From the NCBI GenBank assembly GCA_030147905.1, contig JASBUM010000260.1, forward strand, positions 1 to 8,325: a stretch of 8,325 nucleotides of DNA. The letters run 5' to 3'. Source of the stretch: Acidimangrovimonas sp. GTDB lineage: Bacteria; Pseudomonadota; Alphaproteobacteria; Rhodobacterales; Rhodobacteraceae. A program made the position numbers and the translations under genes. How positions within the stretch are numbered: position 1 is the stretch's first letter; every line of letters begins with the position of its first letter. The notes under the pieces were generated by a model. That model searched no databases and was not told the origin of the DNA. It saw only the letters and a program-made list of their open reading frames with translations. Positions 1-8,325 of the stretch are shown here, one piece after another.

Positions 1-1303
1 CTCGGTGCTGTTCGTGATGCTGACCACCGCGCTGATGCCGCTGACCATCGGCGCCTGCTGGGAGGTGAAGTCGCGGGTGAAGGAGCTGATGATCGCCTTC
101 CTCGTTCTCGAGACGCTGATGCTCGGGGTCTTCGTCTCGCTCGACCTGGTGCTGTTCTACCTGTTCTTCGAGGGCGGGCTGATCCCGATGTTCCTCATCA
201 TCGGGATCTGGGGCGGCAAGAACCGCATCTACGCCTCGTTCAAGTTCTTCCTCTACACCTTCCTCGGCTCGGTCCTGATGCTGGTGGCGATCATCACCAT
301 GTATGTGAACGCCGGCACCACCGACATTCCCACGCTGCTCAACCACCAGTTCTCGGCGACGCCGATCACGATCCTCGGCTTCCAGATCGTCGGCGGGCTG
401 CAAACGCTGCTGTGGCTGGCCTTCTTCGCCAGCTTCGCGGTGAAGATGCCGATGTGGCCGTTCCACACCTGGTTGCCTGACGCCCACGTCGAGGCGCCGA
501 CCGCCGGTTCGGTCATCCTTGCGGCGATCCTGCTGAAGATGGGCGGCTACGGCTTCCTGCGCTTCAGCCTGCCGATGTTCCCGATCGCGTCCGACATCCT
601 GACGCCGCTGATCCTGTGGCTGTCGGTTGCGGCGATCGTCTACACCAGCATCGTGGCGCTGGTGCAGGAGGACATGAAGAAGCTGATCGCCTATTCGTCG
701 GTCGCGCATATGGGCTATGTCACGATGGGGATCTTCGCCGCCAACCAGCAGGGTGTCGATGGCGCTATCTTCCAGATGCTCAGCCACGGCTTCATCTCCA
801 GCGCGCTGTTTCTTTGCGTGGGCGTGGTCTATGACCGGATGCATACCCGCGAGATCGCGGCCTATGGCGGGCTGGTGAACCGGATGCCCGCCTATGCGCT
901 GGTGTTCATGTTCTTCACCATGGCCAATGTGGGCCTGCCCGGCACATCGGGCTTCGTCGGCGAATTCCTGACGCTGGTCGGGATCTTCCAGGTCAACACC
1001 TGGGTGGCGCTCTTCGCCACCTCGGGGGTGATCTTCTCGGCGGCCTACGCGCTCTATCTCTACCGGCGTGTGGTGCTGGGCGATCTGATCAAGGAAAGCC
1101 TGAAGACGATCCGCGACATGAACCTGCGCGAAAAGGTCATCTTCGCGCCGCTGGTGGCGATGACGCTGCTGCTGGGCATCTATCCCAGTGCCGTCACCGA
1201 TATCATCGGGCCATCGGTGACCGCACTGGTTTCGCAATACAACAATGCTGTGGCCCAGGCCGCCGTCCCCGGGCAGGGGCAGGTCCAGCTGGCGCAGAAC
1301 TGA
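1..1303 (+). CDS. nuoM: NADH-quinone oxidoreductase subunit M, 5'-truncated
   Basis: Membrane subunit of respiratory Complex I, one of the three antiporter-like proton-pumping subunits (NuoL/M/N) in the inner membrane. The frame is open from base 2 with no stop, so the gene enters from the left. A GTG at 5 is an internal codon, not a credible start. Counting residues from that GTG, the charged residues of the family are visible: Glu56 in [10 protein letters not shown], Lys147 in [20 protein letters not shown], Lys178 in LLKMGGYG and Glu320 in GFVGEF. They line up with E. coli NuoM E144, K234, K265 and E407 at a constant offset of about 88, so roughly 88 N-terminal residues are missing. The C-terminus is complete, ending in a short polar Gln/Ala-rich tail (about 411-432). 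The stop lies 11 nt before nuoN, consistent with one operon. The family assignment is very secure; the operon is inferred. Confidence 0.97.
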   Translation, partial: SVLFVMLTTALMPLTIGACWEVKSRVKELMIAFLVLETLMLGVFVSLDLVLFYLFFEGGLIPMFLIIGIWGGKNRIYASFKFFLYTFLGSVLMLVAIITMYVNAGTTDIPTLLNHQFSATPITILGFQIVGGLQTLLWLAFFASFAVKMPMWPFHTWLPDAHVEAPTAGSVILAAILLKMGGYGFLRFSLPMFPIASDILTPLILWLSVAAIVYTSIVALVQEDMKKLIAYSSVAHMGYVTMGIFAANQQGVDGAIFQMLSHGFISSALFLCVGVVYDRMHTREIAAYGGLVNRMPAYALVFMFFTMANVGLPGTSGFVGEFLTLVGIFQVNTWVALFATSGVIFSAAYALYLYRRVVLGDLIKESLKTIRDMNLREKVIFAPLVAMTLLLGIYPSAVTDIIGPSVTALVSQYNNAVAQAAVPGQGQVQLAQN

Positions 1304-1314
1304 AGGATAGAGCG

Positions 1315-2757
1315 ATGACCTCTGGCGATTTCTCGACCGCACTGCCCGAAATCCTGCTCGCGCTCTATGCGATGGGGGCGCTCCTGTTCGGGGTCTATAC
1401 CGGCAAGGACAAGACCGCACCCATGCTCAACTGGGTGACGGCGGGCGTCTTCGCGCTGCTGTCTCTGTGGATCGGCTCCTTCGGGGGGGGGCGCAACGCC
1501 TTCGGCGGGATGTATATCGACGACGGTTTCGCCCGCTATGCGAAGATCACCGTTCTGCTGTCGGCGGCGGCGGTTCTGCTGATCGGGCAGGATTACATGC
1601 AGCGGCGCAACCTGCTGCGGTTCGAATATCCGATCCTGATCGCGCTGGCGGTGCTGGGCATGATGATCATGGTCTCGGCGGGCGATCTGATGTCGCTTTA
1701 CATGGGGCTCGAGCTTCAGTCGCTGGCGCTCTATGTCGTCGCCGCCCTGCGCCGCGACAACGACAAGTCGACCGAGGCGGGGCTGAAGTATTTCGTCCTC
1801 GGCGCGCTCAGCTCGGGGCTGCTGCTCTACGGGGCGTCGCTGACCTACGGTTTCGCCGGCACGACGCTGTTCTCGGGGATCGTGAGCACCATCAAGACCG
1901 GGGCACCGATGCCTGTCGGGCTGCTCTTCGGGCTGGTCTTCCTGCTCTCGGGGCTGGCCTTCAAGGTCTCGGCCGTGCCGTTTCACATGTGGACGCCCGA
2001 CGTCTATGAAGGCTCGCCCACGCCGGTGACGGCCTTCTTCGCGACCGCGCCCAAGGTCGCGGCGATGGCGCTGATCGCACGGCTGGGATTCGATGCCTTC
2101 GGGGCCGCGCCGGGCCAGTGGGGGCAGGTTCTGGCGCTGCTGGCGGTCGGTTCGATGTTCCTTGGCGCGATCGCGGCGATCGGCCAGACCGACATCAAGC
2201 GGCTGATGGCCTATTCGTCGATCTCGCACATGGGCTTCGCGCTGCTGGGGCTGGCCTCCGGCACGGCCTTCGGGGTCGAGGCGATGCTGATCTACATGAC
2301 GATCTACGTCACCATGAACATCGGCACCTTCGCCTTCATCCTCTCGATGGAGAAGGACGGGCGCCCGGTGACCGACATCGAGAGCCTGCGGATGTATTCG
2401 CGGCGCGAACCGCTGAAGGCGCTGGCGCTTCTGGTCCTGATGTTCAGCCTCGCCGGCGTGCCGCCGATGCTGGGTTTCTTCGCCAAGTTCTACGTCCTCA
2501 AGGCCGCGGTCGATGCGAACATGGGGTGGCTTGCCGTGCTGGGTGTCATCGCCTCGGTGATCGGTGCCTTCTATTACCTGCGCATCGTCTACTACATGTA
2601 TTTCGGCGAGGACCGCGAGGGGCTCGACACCGGCACGATGCGGCCGGCCGGCTGGGTCTTCCTGATGGGATCGGCAGCGGTGATGATGCTGGGCGTGATC
2701 AACATGTTCGGCATCGGCGCGCTGGCGCAGGCAGCGGCGGCGACGCTTGTCCACTGA
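1315..2757 (+). CDS. nuoN: NADH-quinone oxidoreductase subunit N
   Basis: Antiporter-like membrane subunit of Complex I that carries one of the proton channels. The 480-residue length fits the family. The ATG at 1315 is preceded by GAAGGA (1302-1307), which overlaps the nuoM stop and sits 7 nt from the start. Key membrane charges are present: Glu133 ([12 protein letters not shown]), Lys217 ([14 protein letters not shown]), Lys247 ([10 protein letters not shown]) and Lys391 (GFFAKFYV). The first three fall at the same numbers as E133, K217 and K247 of E. coli NuoN, and Lys391 is near K395. The protein is almost entirely hydrophobic helices, consistent with the 14 membrane segments usual for the family. 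Codons for Gly57-59 form an uninterrupted run of nine G (1483-1491), but the reading frame continues intact. Its last 11 nt overlap the probable start of birA, so the two are likely translationally coupled. Confidence 0.97.
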   Translation: MTSGDFSTALPEILLALYAMGALLFGVYTGKDKTAPMLNWVTAGVFALLSLWIGSFGGGRNAFGGMYIDDGFARYAKITVLLSAAAVLLIGQDYMQRRNLLRFEYPILIALAVLGMMIMVSAGDLMSLYMGLELQSLALYVVAALRRDNDKSTEAGLKYFVLGALSSGLLLYGASLTYGFAGTTLFSGIVSTIKTGAPMPVGLLFGLVFLLSGLAFKVSAVPFHMWTPDVYEGSPTPVTAFFATAPKVAAMALIARLGFDAFGAAPGQWGQVLALLAVGSMFLGAIAAIGQTDIKRLMAYSSISHMGFALLGLASGTAFGVEAMLIYMTIYVTMNIGTFAFILSMEKDGRPVTDIESLRMYSRREPLKALALLVLMFSLAGVPPMLGFFAKFYVLKAAVDANMGWLAVLGVIASVIGAFYYLRIVYYMYFGEDREGLDTGTMRPAGWVFLMGSAAVMMLGVINMFGIGALAQAAAATLVH

Positions 2758-3505
2758 CGGCGCCTGGCCCGCGGGTGTCGGGCGCCATGTACTGGCCTCG
2801 GTGGACAGCACGAATGCCGAGGCCGTGCGCATGGCGCCGCAACTGGACCGGCCGGTCTGGATCCTTGCCCATCGCCAGACCGCGGCACGCGGCCGGCGGG
2901 GGCGGGTCTGGTCCAGCCCGGCGGGCAATTTCGCGGCAACCTTGTTGATGCGCCCCGATGGGCCGCCCGAGGCGGTCGCGCTGCGCTCCTTCGTCGCGTC
3001 GCTCGCGCTCTTCGATGCCTTCGTGGCCGCCACCGGACGGGCCCAGCCCTTCGCGCTGAAATGGCCCAACGACGTGCTGCTGAACGGCGGCAAGGTCGCG
3101 GGGATCCTGCTGGAAAGCGGCGGACAGGGTGGGCGGGTGTCGCACCTGGCGATCGGCATCGGGATCAACCTTGCACGGGCGCCGGCGCCCGATGAGGTGG
3201 AGCCGGGCGCGTTGCGGCCCGTCAGCCTGGCCGACGAGACCGGTATCACCGTCACGCCCGAGGATTTCCTCGAACTTCTGGCGCCCGCCTTCGCCCGTCA
3301 CGAGGCGACCTTCGTCACCGACGGGTTCGAGCCGATCCGCAGCGCCTGGCTCGGGCGGGCGGCGCGGCTGGGCGAAAGGATCGTCGCGCGGACGACCGAC
3401 AACCAGTATGATGGCACGTTCGAGACGGTGGATTCACGCGGCGCGCTGATCTTGCGCAGCGCGCGCGGCAGGCTGGCCATTCCGGCGGCCGAAGTCTTCT
3501 TCTGA
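2747..3505 (+). CDS. birA: biotin-[acetyl-CoA-carboxylase] ligase, group I (no DNA-binding domain)
   Basis: Cytosolic enzyme that activates biotin with ATP to biotinyl-AMP and transfers it to the lysine of carboxyl-carrier domains such as AccB. Visible motifs are DSTN (residues 20-23), the adenylate-binding loop ARGRRGRVW (47-55), [19 protein letters not shown] (105-123) with the catalytic-type Lys116, and GIGIN (137-141). A small C-terminal SH3-like domain follows from about 205 to 252. At 252 residues there is no N-terminal helix-turn-helix, so this is a ligase only and not the E. coli-type biotin repressor. The start is TTG at 2747, overlapping nuoN by 11 nt. No ATG, GTG or other TTG lies in frame between it and the core, and the next candidate (GTG 2801) would begin at the DSTN motif itself. 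The upstream sequence has no strong Shine-Dalgarno, so coupling to nuoN termination is likely. The first glycine of the usual GRGRRG loop is Ala47 here. Confidence 0.95.
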   Translation: MSTDGAWPAGVGRHVLASVDSTNAEAVRMAPQLDRPVWILAHRQTAARGRRGRVWSSPAGNFAATLLMRPDGPPEAVALRSFVASLALFDAFVAATGRAQPFALKWPNDVLLNGGKVAGILLESGGQGGRVSHLAIGIGINLARAPAPDEVEPGALRPVSLADETGITVTPEDFLELLAPAFARHEATFVTDGFEPIRSAWLGRAARLGERIVARTTDNQYDGTFETVDSRGALILRSARGRLAIPAAEVFF

Positions 3506-3516
3506 AGGGGGCGGGC

Positions 3517-4296
3517 ATGCTTCTGGCGATTGATTGCGGCAATACCAACACGGTCTTCGCGCTGTGGGACGGAAGCCACTTCGCGGCGACATGGCGCATC
3601 GCGACGGATCATCGGCGCACCGCGGATGAATATTACGTCTGGCTGTCGTCGCTGATGGCGCTTCACCGGATCGAGGCGCCGATCGAGTCGGTGATCGTCT
3701 CGTCCACGGTGCCTCGGGTGGTCTTCAACCTGCGGGTGCTGAGCGATCGGTACTTCCAGTGCCGGCCGCTGGTGGTGGGCAAGCCCGAATGCCTGCTGCC
3801 GGTGCCGCCGCGGGTCGATTTCGGCACCATCGTCGGCCCCGACCGGCTGGTCAACACGGCCGGCTGCTTCGACCGTTACGGCGGCGACGTGATCGTGGTC
3901 GATTTCGGCACGGCCACCACCTTCGACGTCGTGGACGACGATGGCGCCTATATCGGCGGGGTGATCGCGCCGGGACCCAACCTCGGCCTGCAGGCCCTGC
4001 ACATGGCGGCTGCGGCGCTGCCTCATGTCGACGTGACCAGGCCGCAGGCGGCGATCGGCACGAATACGGTCGCCTGCATGCAATCGGGGATCTATTGGGG
4101 TTATATCGGGTTGTGCGAAGGGATCGTTGCGCGTATCCGGGCCGAGCGCGACCGCCCGATGCGGGTGGTGGCGACCGGCGGGCTCGCCCCGCTGTTCGAT
4201 CAGGGCTTCGCGCTCTTTGACAAGGTCGATTCGGAGCTGACCGTTCACGGTCTGCGGATCATTCACGATTACAACAGGGAACGGGAAAACGGATGA
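3517..4296 (+). CDS. coaX: type III pantothenate kinase
   Basis: Phosphorylates pantothenate in the first committed step of coenzyme A synthesis. Type III enzymes belong to the ASKHA fold, need a monovalent cation and are not feedback-inhibited by CoA. At 259 residues it is full-length for the family. Motifs in order are the phosphate-binding DCGNTN (6-11), GPDR (107-110), DFGTATT (129-135, where Asp129 is the conserved catalytic-type aspartate), GGVIAPG (147-153), GTNT (181-184) and ATGG (219-222). The ATG at 3517 has a strong purine-rich Shine-Dalgarno, GAAGGGGG (3504-3511), overlapping the birA stop. Its own stop forms an ATGA overlap with rnj. Older annotations call this family 'Baf family transcriptional activator'; the intact kinase motifs argue against that name. 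It sits beside birA, so two cofactor genes are adjacent, but no riboswitch is visible between them. Confidence 0.97.
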   Translation: MLLAIDCGNTNTVFALWDGSHFAATWRIATDHRRTADEYYVWLSSLMALHRIEAPIESVIVSSTVPRVVFNLRVLSDRYFQCRPLVVGKPECLLPVPPRVDFGTIVGPDRLVNTAGCFDRYGGDVIVVDFGTATTFDVVDDDGAYIGGVIAPGPNLGLQALHMAAAALPHVDVTRPQAAIGTNTVACMQSGIYWGYIGLCEGIVARIRAERDRPMRVVATGGLAPLFDQGFALFDKVDSELTVHGLRIIHDYNRERENG

Positions 4297-5963
4297 GCAA
4301 GGAACGCCTGATCTACCTTCCGCTTGGCGGCGCCGGCGAGATCGGCATGAACTGCTATGTCTACGGCTACGGCCGGCCGGGGGCCGAACGGCTGGTGGTG
4401 GTCGATCTGGGCGTGACCTTTCCCGACATGGACACGACCCCGGGCGTCGACCTGATCCTGCCCGATATCACCTGGCTTGCCGAGCGGCGTGACCGGATCG
4501 AGGCGATCGTCATCACCCATGGCCACGAGGACCACTTGGGTGCGCTCGGCCACCTCTGGCCGCGCCTTGGCGCCCCGGTCCATGCGCGGCCCTTCACGGC
4601 GGCGCTGGCGCGGCTCAAGCTCGAGGATCAGGGCATCGGGGGCGAGTGCCTGCACGTGGCCGATCCGGCCGTCCCGATCAAGGCGGGTCCCTTCACGCTG
4701 CGGTTCCTGCCGGTGTCGCATTCCATTCCCGAAAGCGCGGGGCTGATTCTCGACACGCCGGCCGGCCGGGTGATCCATTCGGGCGACTTCAAGCTCGACG
4801 GCACGCCGGTGGTTGGCGACCCGTTCGACGTGGCGGCTTGGCATGGCGCGGCCGAGGGTGGCGTTCAGGCGCTGTGCTGCGATTCCACCAATGTCTTCCA
4901 GCCGCTGCCGGGCCGCTCCGAGGCGATGCTGGCCAAGCCGCTGGCCGAGCTGATCGCCGGCGCCGGCGGCATGGTGGTGGCGACCACCTTCGCCTCGAAC
5001 GTGGCGCGGCTGAAGACGCTGGCCGATGCCGGACGCGACGCGGGGCGTTCGATCTGCCTTCTGGGGCGGGCGATGAAACGCATGGTCACGGTCGCGCAAG
5101 ATACCGGCGTTCTGTCCGACTTTCCGCCGCTCGTGGCCCCGGAGGATGCCGCCGACATCCCGCGCCAGAACCTGATGCTGATCGTCACCGGCAGCCAGGG
5201 CGAACGCCGGGCCGCGACGGCGCAGCTGAGCCGGGGAAAATATCTGGGGCTGGAGCTGAAGGAGGGCGACACATTCCTGTTCTCCTCCAAGACCATTCCG
5301 GGCAACGAACGCGGCGTGATCCGGATCATGAACGCGCTGAGCGAGAAGGGGGTCGAGGTGGTCGACGACCGCGGCGGGCTCTATCACGTGTCGGGGCATG
5401 CCAACCGGCCCGACCTCGAGGCGGTTCACGACCTTCTCAAGCCGCGTATGCTGGTGCCCATGCACGGCGAGCATCGTCACCTGCGCGAGCACATGCGGCT
5501 GGGCGCGCAGAAGGGCATCGCCAGCGCGCTTGCCACCAATGGCACGATGCTGGACCTGACGGGCGCGCGCCCCGAGGTGGTGGACCACATCGAGACCGGC
5601 AGGGTCTATCTCGACGGCTCGGTGCTGGTCGGTGCGCTTGACGGCGTCGTGCGCGACCGTATCCGCATGGCGCTGAACGGGCATGTGGTGGTGACTGTCC
5701 TGATGGACGAGGACGACCGGCCGATGGATGACGCATGGATCGATCTGATGGGGCTCGCGCCGCGCGGCCGGTCGGGGATTGCGCTCGACGAACAGTTGGA
5801 GGCCGAACTGGTTGCCTTCCTCGAGACCGCGGGGCGCCGGCTCCTCGCCGATGACGACAAGCTGGACGAGGCTCTGCGGCGCGTCGTGCGGCAGGTGACG
5901 ATGGAAGAGATCGGCAAGAAGCCCGAAGTGACGGTGGTAGTCAGCCGGCTGATGGCGGAATGA
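4293..5963 (+). CDS. rnj: ribonuclease J
   Basis: Metallo-beta-lactamase/beta-CASP ribonuclease with endonuclease and 5'-to-3' exonuclease activity in this family, acting in RNA maturation and decay in the cytoplasm. At 556 residues it has the usual length. The N-terminal LGGAGEIGMN (11-20) is followed by the zinc motif THGHEDH (75-81: His76, His78, Asp80, His81), then His143 in VSHSIPES, Asp165 in HSGDFKLD and His391 in MHGEH. These match B. subtilis RNase J1 H74, H76, D78, H79, H142, D164 and H390 with offsets of +1 to +2, so the two-metal site is complete. The beta-CASP insert spans about 200-365, with SGHA (367-370) after it, and a C-terminal domain from about 450 to 556. The start codon overlaps the coaX stop in an ATGA, with GGGA at 4283-4286 as a modest ribosome site. 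In alphaproteobacteria this enzyme coexists with RNase E. Confidence 0.97.
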   Translation: MSKERLIYLPLGGAGEIGMNCYVYGYGRPGAERLVVVDLGVTFPDMDTTPGVDLILPDITWLAERRDRIEAIVITHGHEDHLGALGHLWPRLGAPVHARPFTAALARLKLEDQGIGGECLHVADPAVPIKAGPFTLRFLPVSHSIPESAGLILDTPAGRVIHSGDFKLDGTPVVGDPFDVAAWHGAAEGGVQALCCDSTNVFQPLPGRSEAMLAKPLAELIAGAGGMVVATTFASNVARLKTLADAGRDAGRSICLLGRAMKRMVTVAQDTGVLSDFPPLVAPEDAADIPRQNLMLIVTGSQGERRAATAQLSRGKYLGLELKEGDTFLFSSKTIPGNERGVIRIMNALSEKGVEVVDDRGGLYHVSGHANRPDLEAVHDLLKPRMLVPMHGEHRHLREHMRLGAQKGIASALATNGTMLDLTGARPEVVDHIETGRVYLDGSVLVGALDGVVRDRIRMALNGHVVVTVLMDEDDRPMDDAWIDLMGLAPRGRSGIALDEQLEAELVAFLETAGRRLLADDDKLDEALRRVVRQVTMEEIGKKPEVTVVVSRLMAE

Positions 5964-5974
5964 GCGGCGCAGGG

Positions 5975-6005
5975 CACCGCGGGACCTGACGGCCACCGCG
6001 ACCTG
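5975..6005. repeat. imperfect direct repeat, period about 19 bp
   Basis: CACCGCGGGACCTG (5975-5988) is followed 19 nt later by CACCGCGACCTG (5994-6005). The two copies are identical except that the second lacks two G. It lies 11 nt after the rnj stop, in the non-coding 3' flank. Confidence 0.6.
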
Positions 6006-6033
6006 CCGAGGTGAAGCCCGTCCGATCGCCGGC

Positions 6034-6066
6034 AATCCGGTCAACGGGCGATCCGGTCCAATGGGC
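6034..6066. repeat. imperfect tandem repeat, 16-17 bp x 2
   Basis: AATCCGGTCAACGGGC (6034-6049) is directly followed by GATCCGGTCCAATGGGC (6050-6066). Fourteen positions match with one inserted base and two substitutions. The second copy runs into the small hairpin CCAAT-GGGCA-ATTGG (6058-6072). Confidence 0.65.
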
Positions 6067-6122
6067 AATTGGCCTGTCTCATGGCTTGCATGCGGGGCGC
6101 CGACCCCGCCCCGGCCACGCGG

Positions 6123-6176
6123 GATGGTCCTTGCACGCAGGATGATTCTTGCACGCACGATGGCCCTTGCGGCGCC
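6123..6176. repeat. tandem repeat, 18 bp x 2 plus a partial third copy
   Basis: Unit 1 is GATGGTCCTTGCACGCAG (6123-6140). Unit 2 is GATGATTCTTGCACGCAC (6141-6158), with 15 of 18 bases identical. Unit 3 begins GATGGCCCTTGC (6159-6170), matching unit 1 at 11 of 12 bases, then diverges to 6176. The units abut exactly with a constant 18-bp period and the array is not inside any convincing gene. Confidence 0.8.
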
Positions 6177-6182
6177 CGTCGA

Positions 6183-6208
6183 CGCAAATCGGGGCCGCAA
6201 ATCGGGTC
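6183..6208. repeat. tandem repeat, 13 bp x 2
   Basis: CGCAAATCGGGGC (6183-6195) abuts CGCAAATCGGGTC (6196-6208), with 12 of 13 bases identical. It begins 7 nt after the 18-bp array. Confidence 0.75.
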
Positions 6209-6244
6209 CCCGCGAGCAAGGGATCCGTGCGTAGGAGACCGGAT

Positions 6245-6352
6245 ATGCGTCCGCAGCCCCGGCCTGCGCATCACCCGTCACTCGCCCCGCCGGACCCGCC
6301 GCCGCCGCCGCGGCGCGCGCGCCCCGCGGGTCAGCGGGACGGCCAGGCGTAG
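6245..6352 (+). CDS. possible Pro/Arg-rich mini-ORF, 35 aa, unproven
   Basis: An ATG at 6245 lies 7 nt downstream of a good Shine-Dalgarno, AGGAG (6233-6237), and opens a 35-codon frame ending at TAG (6350-6352). The product would begin MRPQPRPAHHP, contain PPDPPPPP in the middle and end in GQRDGQA. About 12 of 35 residues are proline and most of the remainder are Arg, Ala, Gly or Gln, with no membrane segment or known motif. The proline run would be expected to need EF-P for translation. The proline codons come from a GCC-repeat tract, so the composition may simply reflect local base bias. Downstream on this strand is only the antisense of rpoD, so it is not an obvious leader peptide. I do not recognise it, and the case rests on the ribosome site alone. 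Confidence 0.2.
   Translation: MRPQPRPAHHPSLAPPDPPPPPRRARPAGQRDGQA
6293..6332. repeat. GC-rich inverted repeat, possible shared 3' structure
   Basis: GACCCGC (6293-6299) and GCGGGTC (6326-6332) are perfect complements flanking 26 nt made of GCC repeats and GCGCGCGC that can pair internally. Any RNA through here, from either strand, should fold strongly. It lies 43-82 nt beyond the rpoD stop and could act as a 3' stability or termination structure for either transcript. No T-run follows on either strand, so it is not a classical intrinsic terminator. Confidence 0.35.
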
Positions 6353-6374
6353 GCAAGCGGGTCCCGGGCGGGCC

Positions 6375-8325
<1,951 letters not shown>

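Larger units (their letters stand above)
5964..6374. other. convergent intergenic region between rnj and rpoD
   Basis: This is a 411-nt gap between the 3' ends of rnj (plus) and rpoD (minus). No recognised gene or RNA is visible. The left two thirds consist largely of short imperfect tandem duplications, listed separately. The right third contains a possible mini-ORF (6245-6352) and an extremely GC-rich segment with GCC and GC dinucleotide runs. Neither flank has a hairpin followed by a T-tract. Small hairpins such as CCAAT/ATTGG (6058-6072) and GATCGCC/GGCGATC (6024-6053) exist but lack terminator tails. Both operons must end in or near here, so termination may be Rho-dependent or rely on the GC-rich structure (inference). 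Confidence 0.85.

Noticed and set aside
1180..3255. Very long minus-strand ORF (691 codons) opposite nuoM, nuoN and birA
   Set aside because: Same artefact: rich in Arg, His, Gln and Asp, no recognisable domain, and opposite three well-supported genes.
6024..6074. Small hairpins GATCGCC/GGCGATC and CCAAT/ATTGG as an rnj terminator
   Set aside because: Stems are short (7 bp with a 16-nt loop, 5 bp with a 5-nt loop) and neither is followed by a T-run.
6149..6244. TTG-started upstream extension of the mini-ORF at 6245
   Set aside because: TTG 6149 lies inside the 18-bp repeat and has no Shine-Dalgarno, whereas the downstream ATG at 6245 has AGGAG at ideal spacing.
6035..6244. ATCCGGTC present twice (6035-6042, 6051-6058) and inverted once (GACCGGAT, 6237-6244) next to the mini-ORF start
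   Set aside because: Two copies belong to one tandem duplication, and an extra 8-base match on either strand within about 400 bp of GC-rich DNA is expected by chance.
6041..6274. Minus-strand 77-codon ORF in the intergenic region with a repeated SCVQ-type segment
   Set aside because: The peptide repeat is simply the 18-bp DNA tandem repeat translated (18 is divisible by 3). The start is a GTG with only a weak ribosome site.
4269..6356. Very long minus-strand ORF (695 codons) opposite rnj and the intergenic region
   Set aside because: It is a GC-driven shadow of rnj. Its product is an Arg/His/Asp/Pro-rich low-complexity sequence with no family motif, while rnj on the other strand has every catalytic motif.

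Overview
The window is a GC-rich chromosomal segment from an alphaproteobacterium, most likely a member of the Rhodobacteraceae (Rhodobacter/Rhodovulum/Paracoccus relatives). The assignment rests on the protein sequences and on the gene order nuoM-nuoN-birA-coaX-rnj, which I recall as typical of that group. It also rests on a housekeeping sigma factor with a large acidic spacer. I see no mobile element, CRISPR array, tRNA or rRNA, and no sign of horizontal transfer.

Positions 1-5963 (plus strand) hold five tightly packed genes that look like the distal part of the Complex I (nuo) operon plus a cofactor/RNA-decay tail. They are nuoM (5'-truncated by the window edge), nuoN, birA (biotin-protein ligase), coaX (type III pantothenate kinase) and rnj (ribonuclease J). 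Gaps are 11 nt between nuoM and nuoN and 11 nt between birA and coaX. nuoN and birA overlap by 11 nt, and coaX and rnj overlap by an ATGA. This spacing suggests one polycistronic, partly translationally coupled transcript. NuoM and NuoN are proton-pumping antiporter-like membrane subunits. BirA loads biotin onto carboxylases, CoaX starts CoA synthesis, and RNase J processes and degrades RNA.

Positions 5964-6374 form a 411-nt gap between two convergent genes. It carries no recognised gene but is not featureless. It contains four blocks of short imperfect tandem duplications (periods about 19, 16-17, 18 and 13 bp), a very GC-rich inverted repeat, and one possible proline/arginine-rich mini-ORF with a good Shine-Dalgarno sequence. 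I could not find a convincing T-tract terminator for either flanking gene.

Positions 6375-8325 (minus strand) hold rpoD, the primary sigma factor. It is complete at its C-terminus but runs off the right edge at its N-terminus, so the first in-window ATG (8318) is probably not the true start.

The coding part is an ordinary, well-conserved housekeeping region. I do not see a new biological system here. The places most worth a second look are the intergenic repeat cluster and mini-ORF, the 9-G run in nuoN and the TTG/overlap start of birA.
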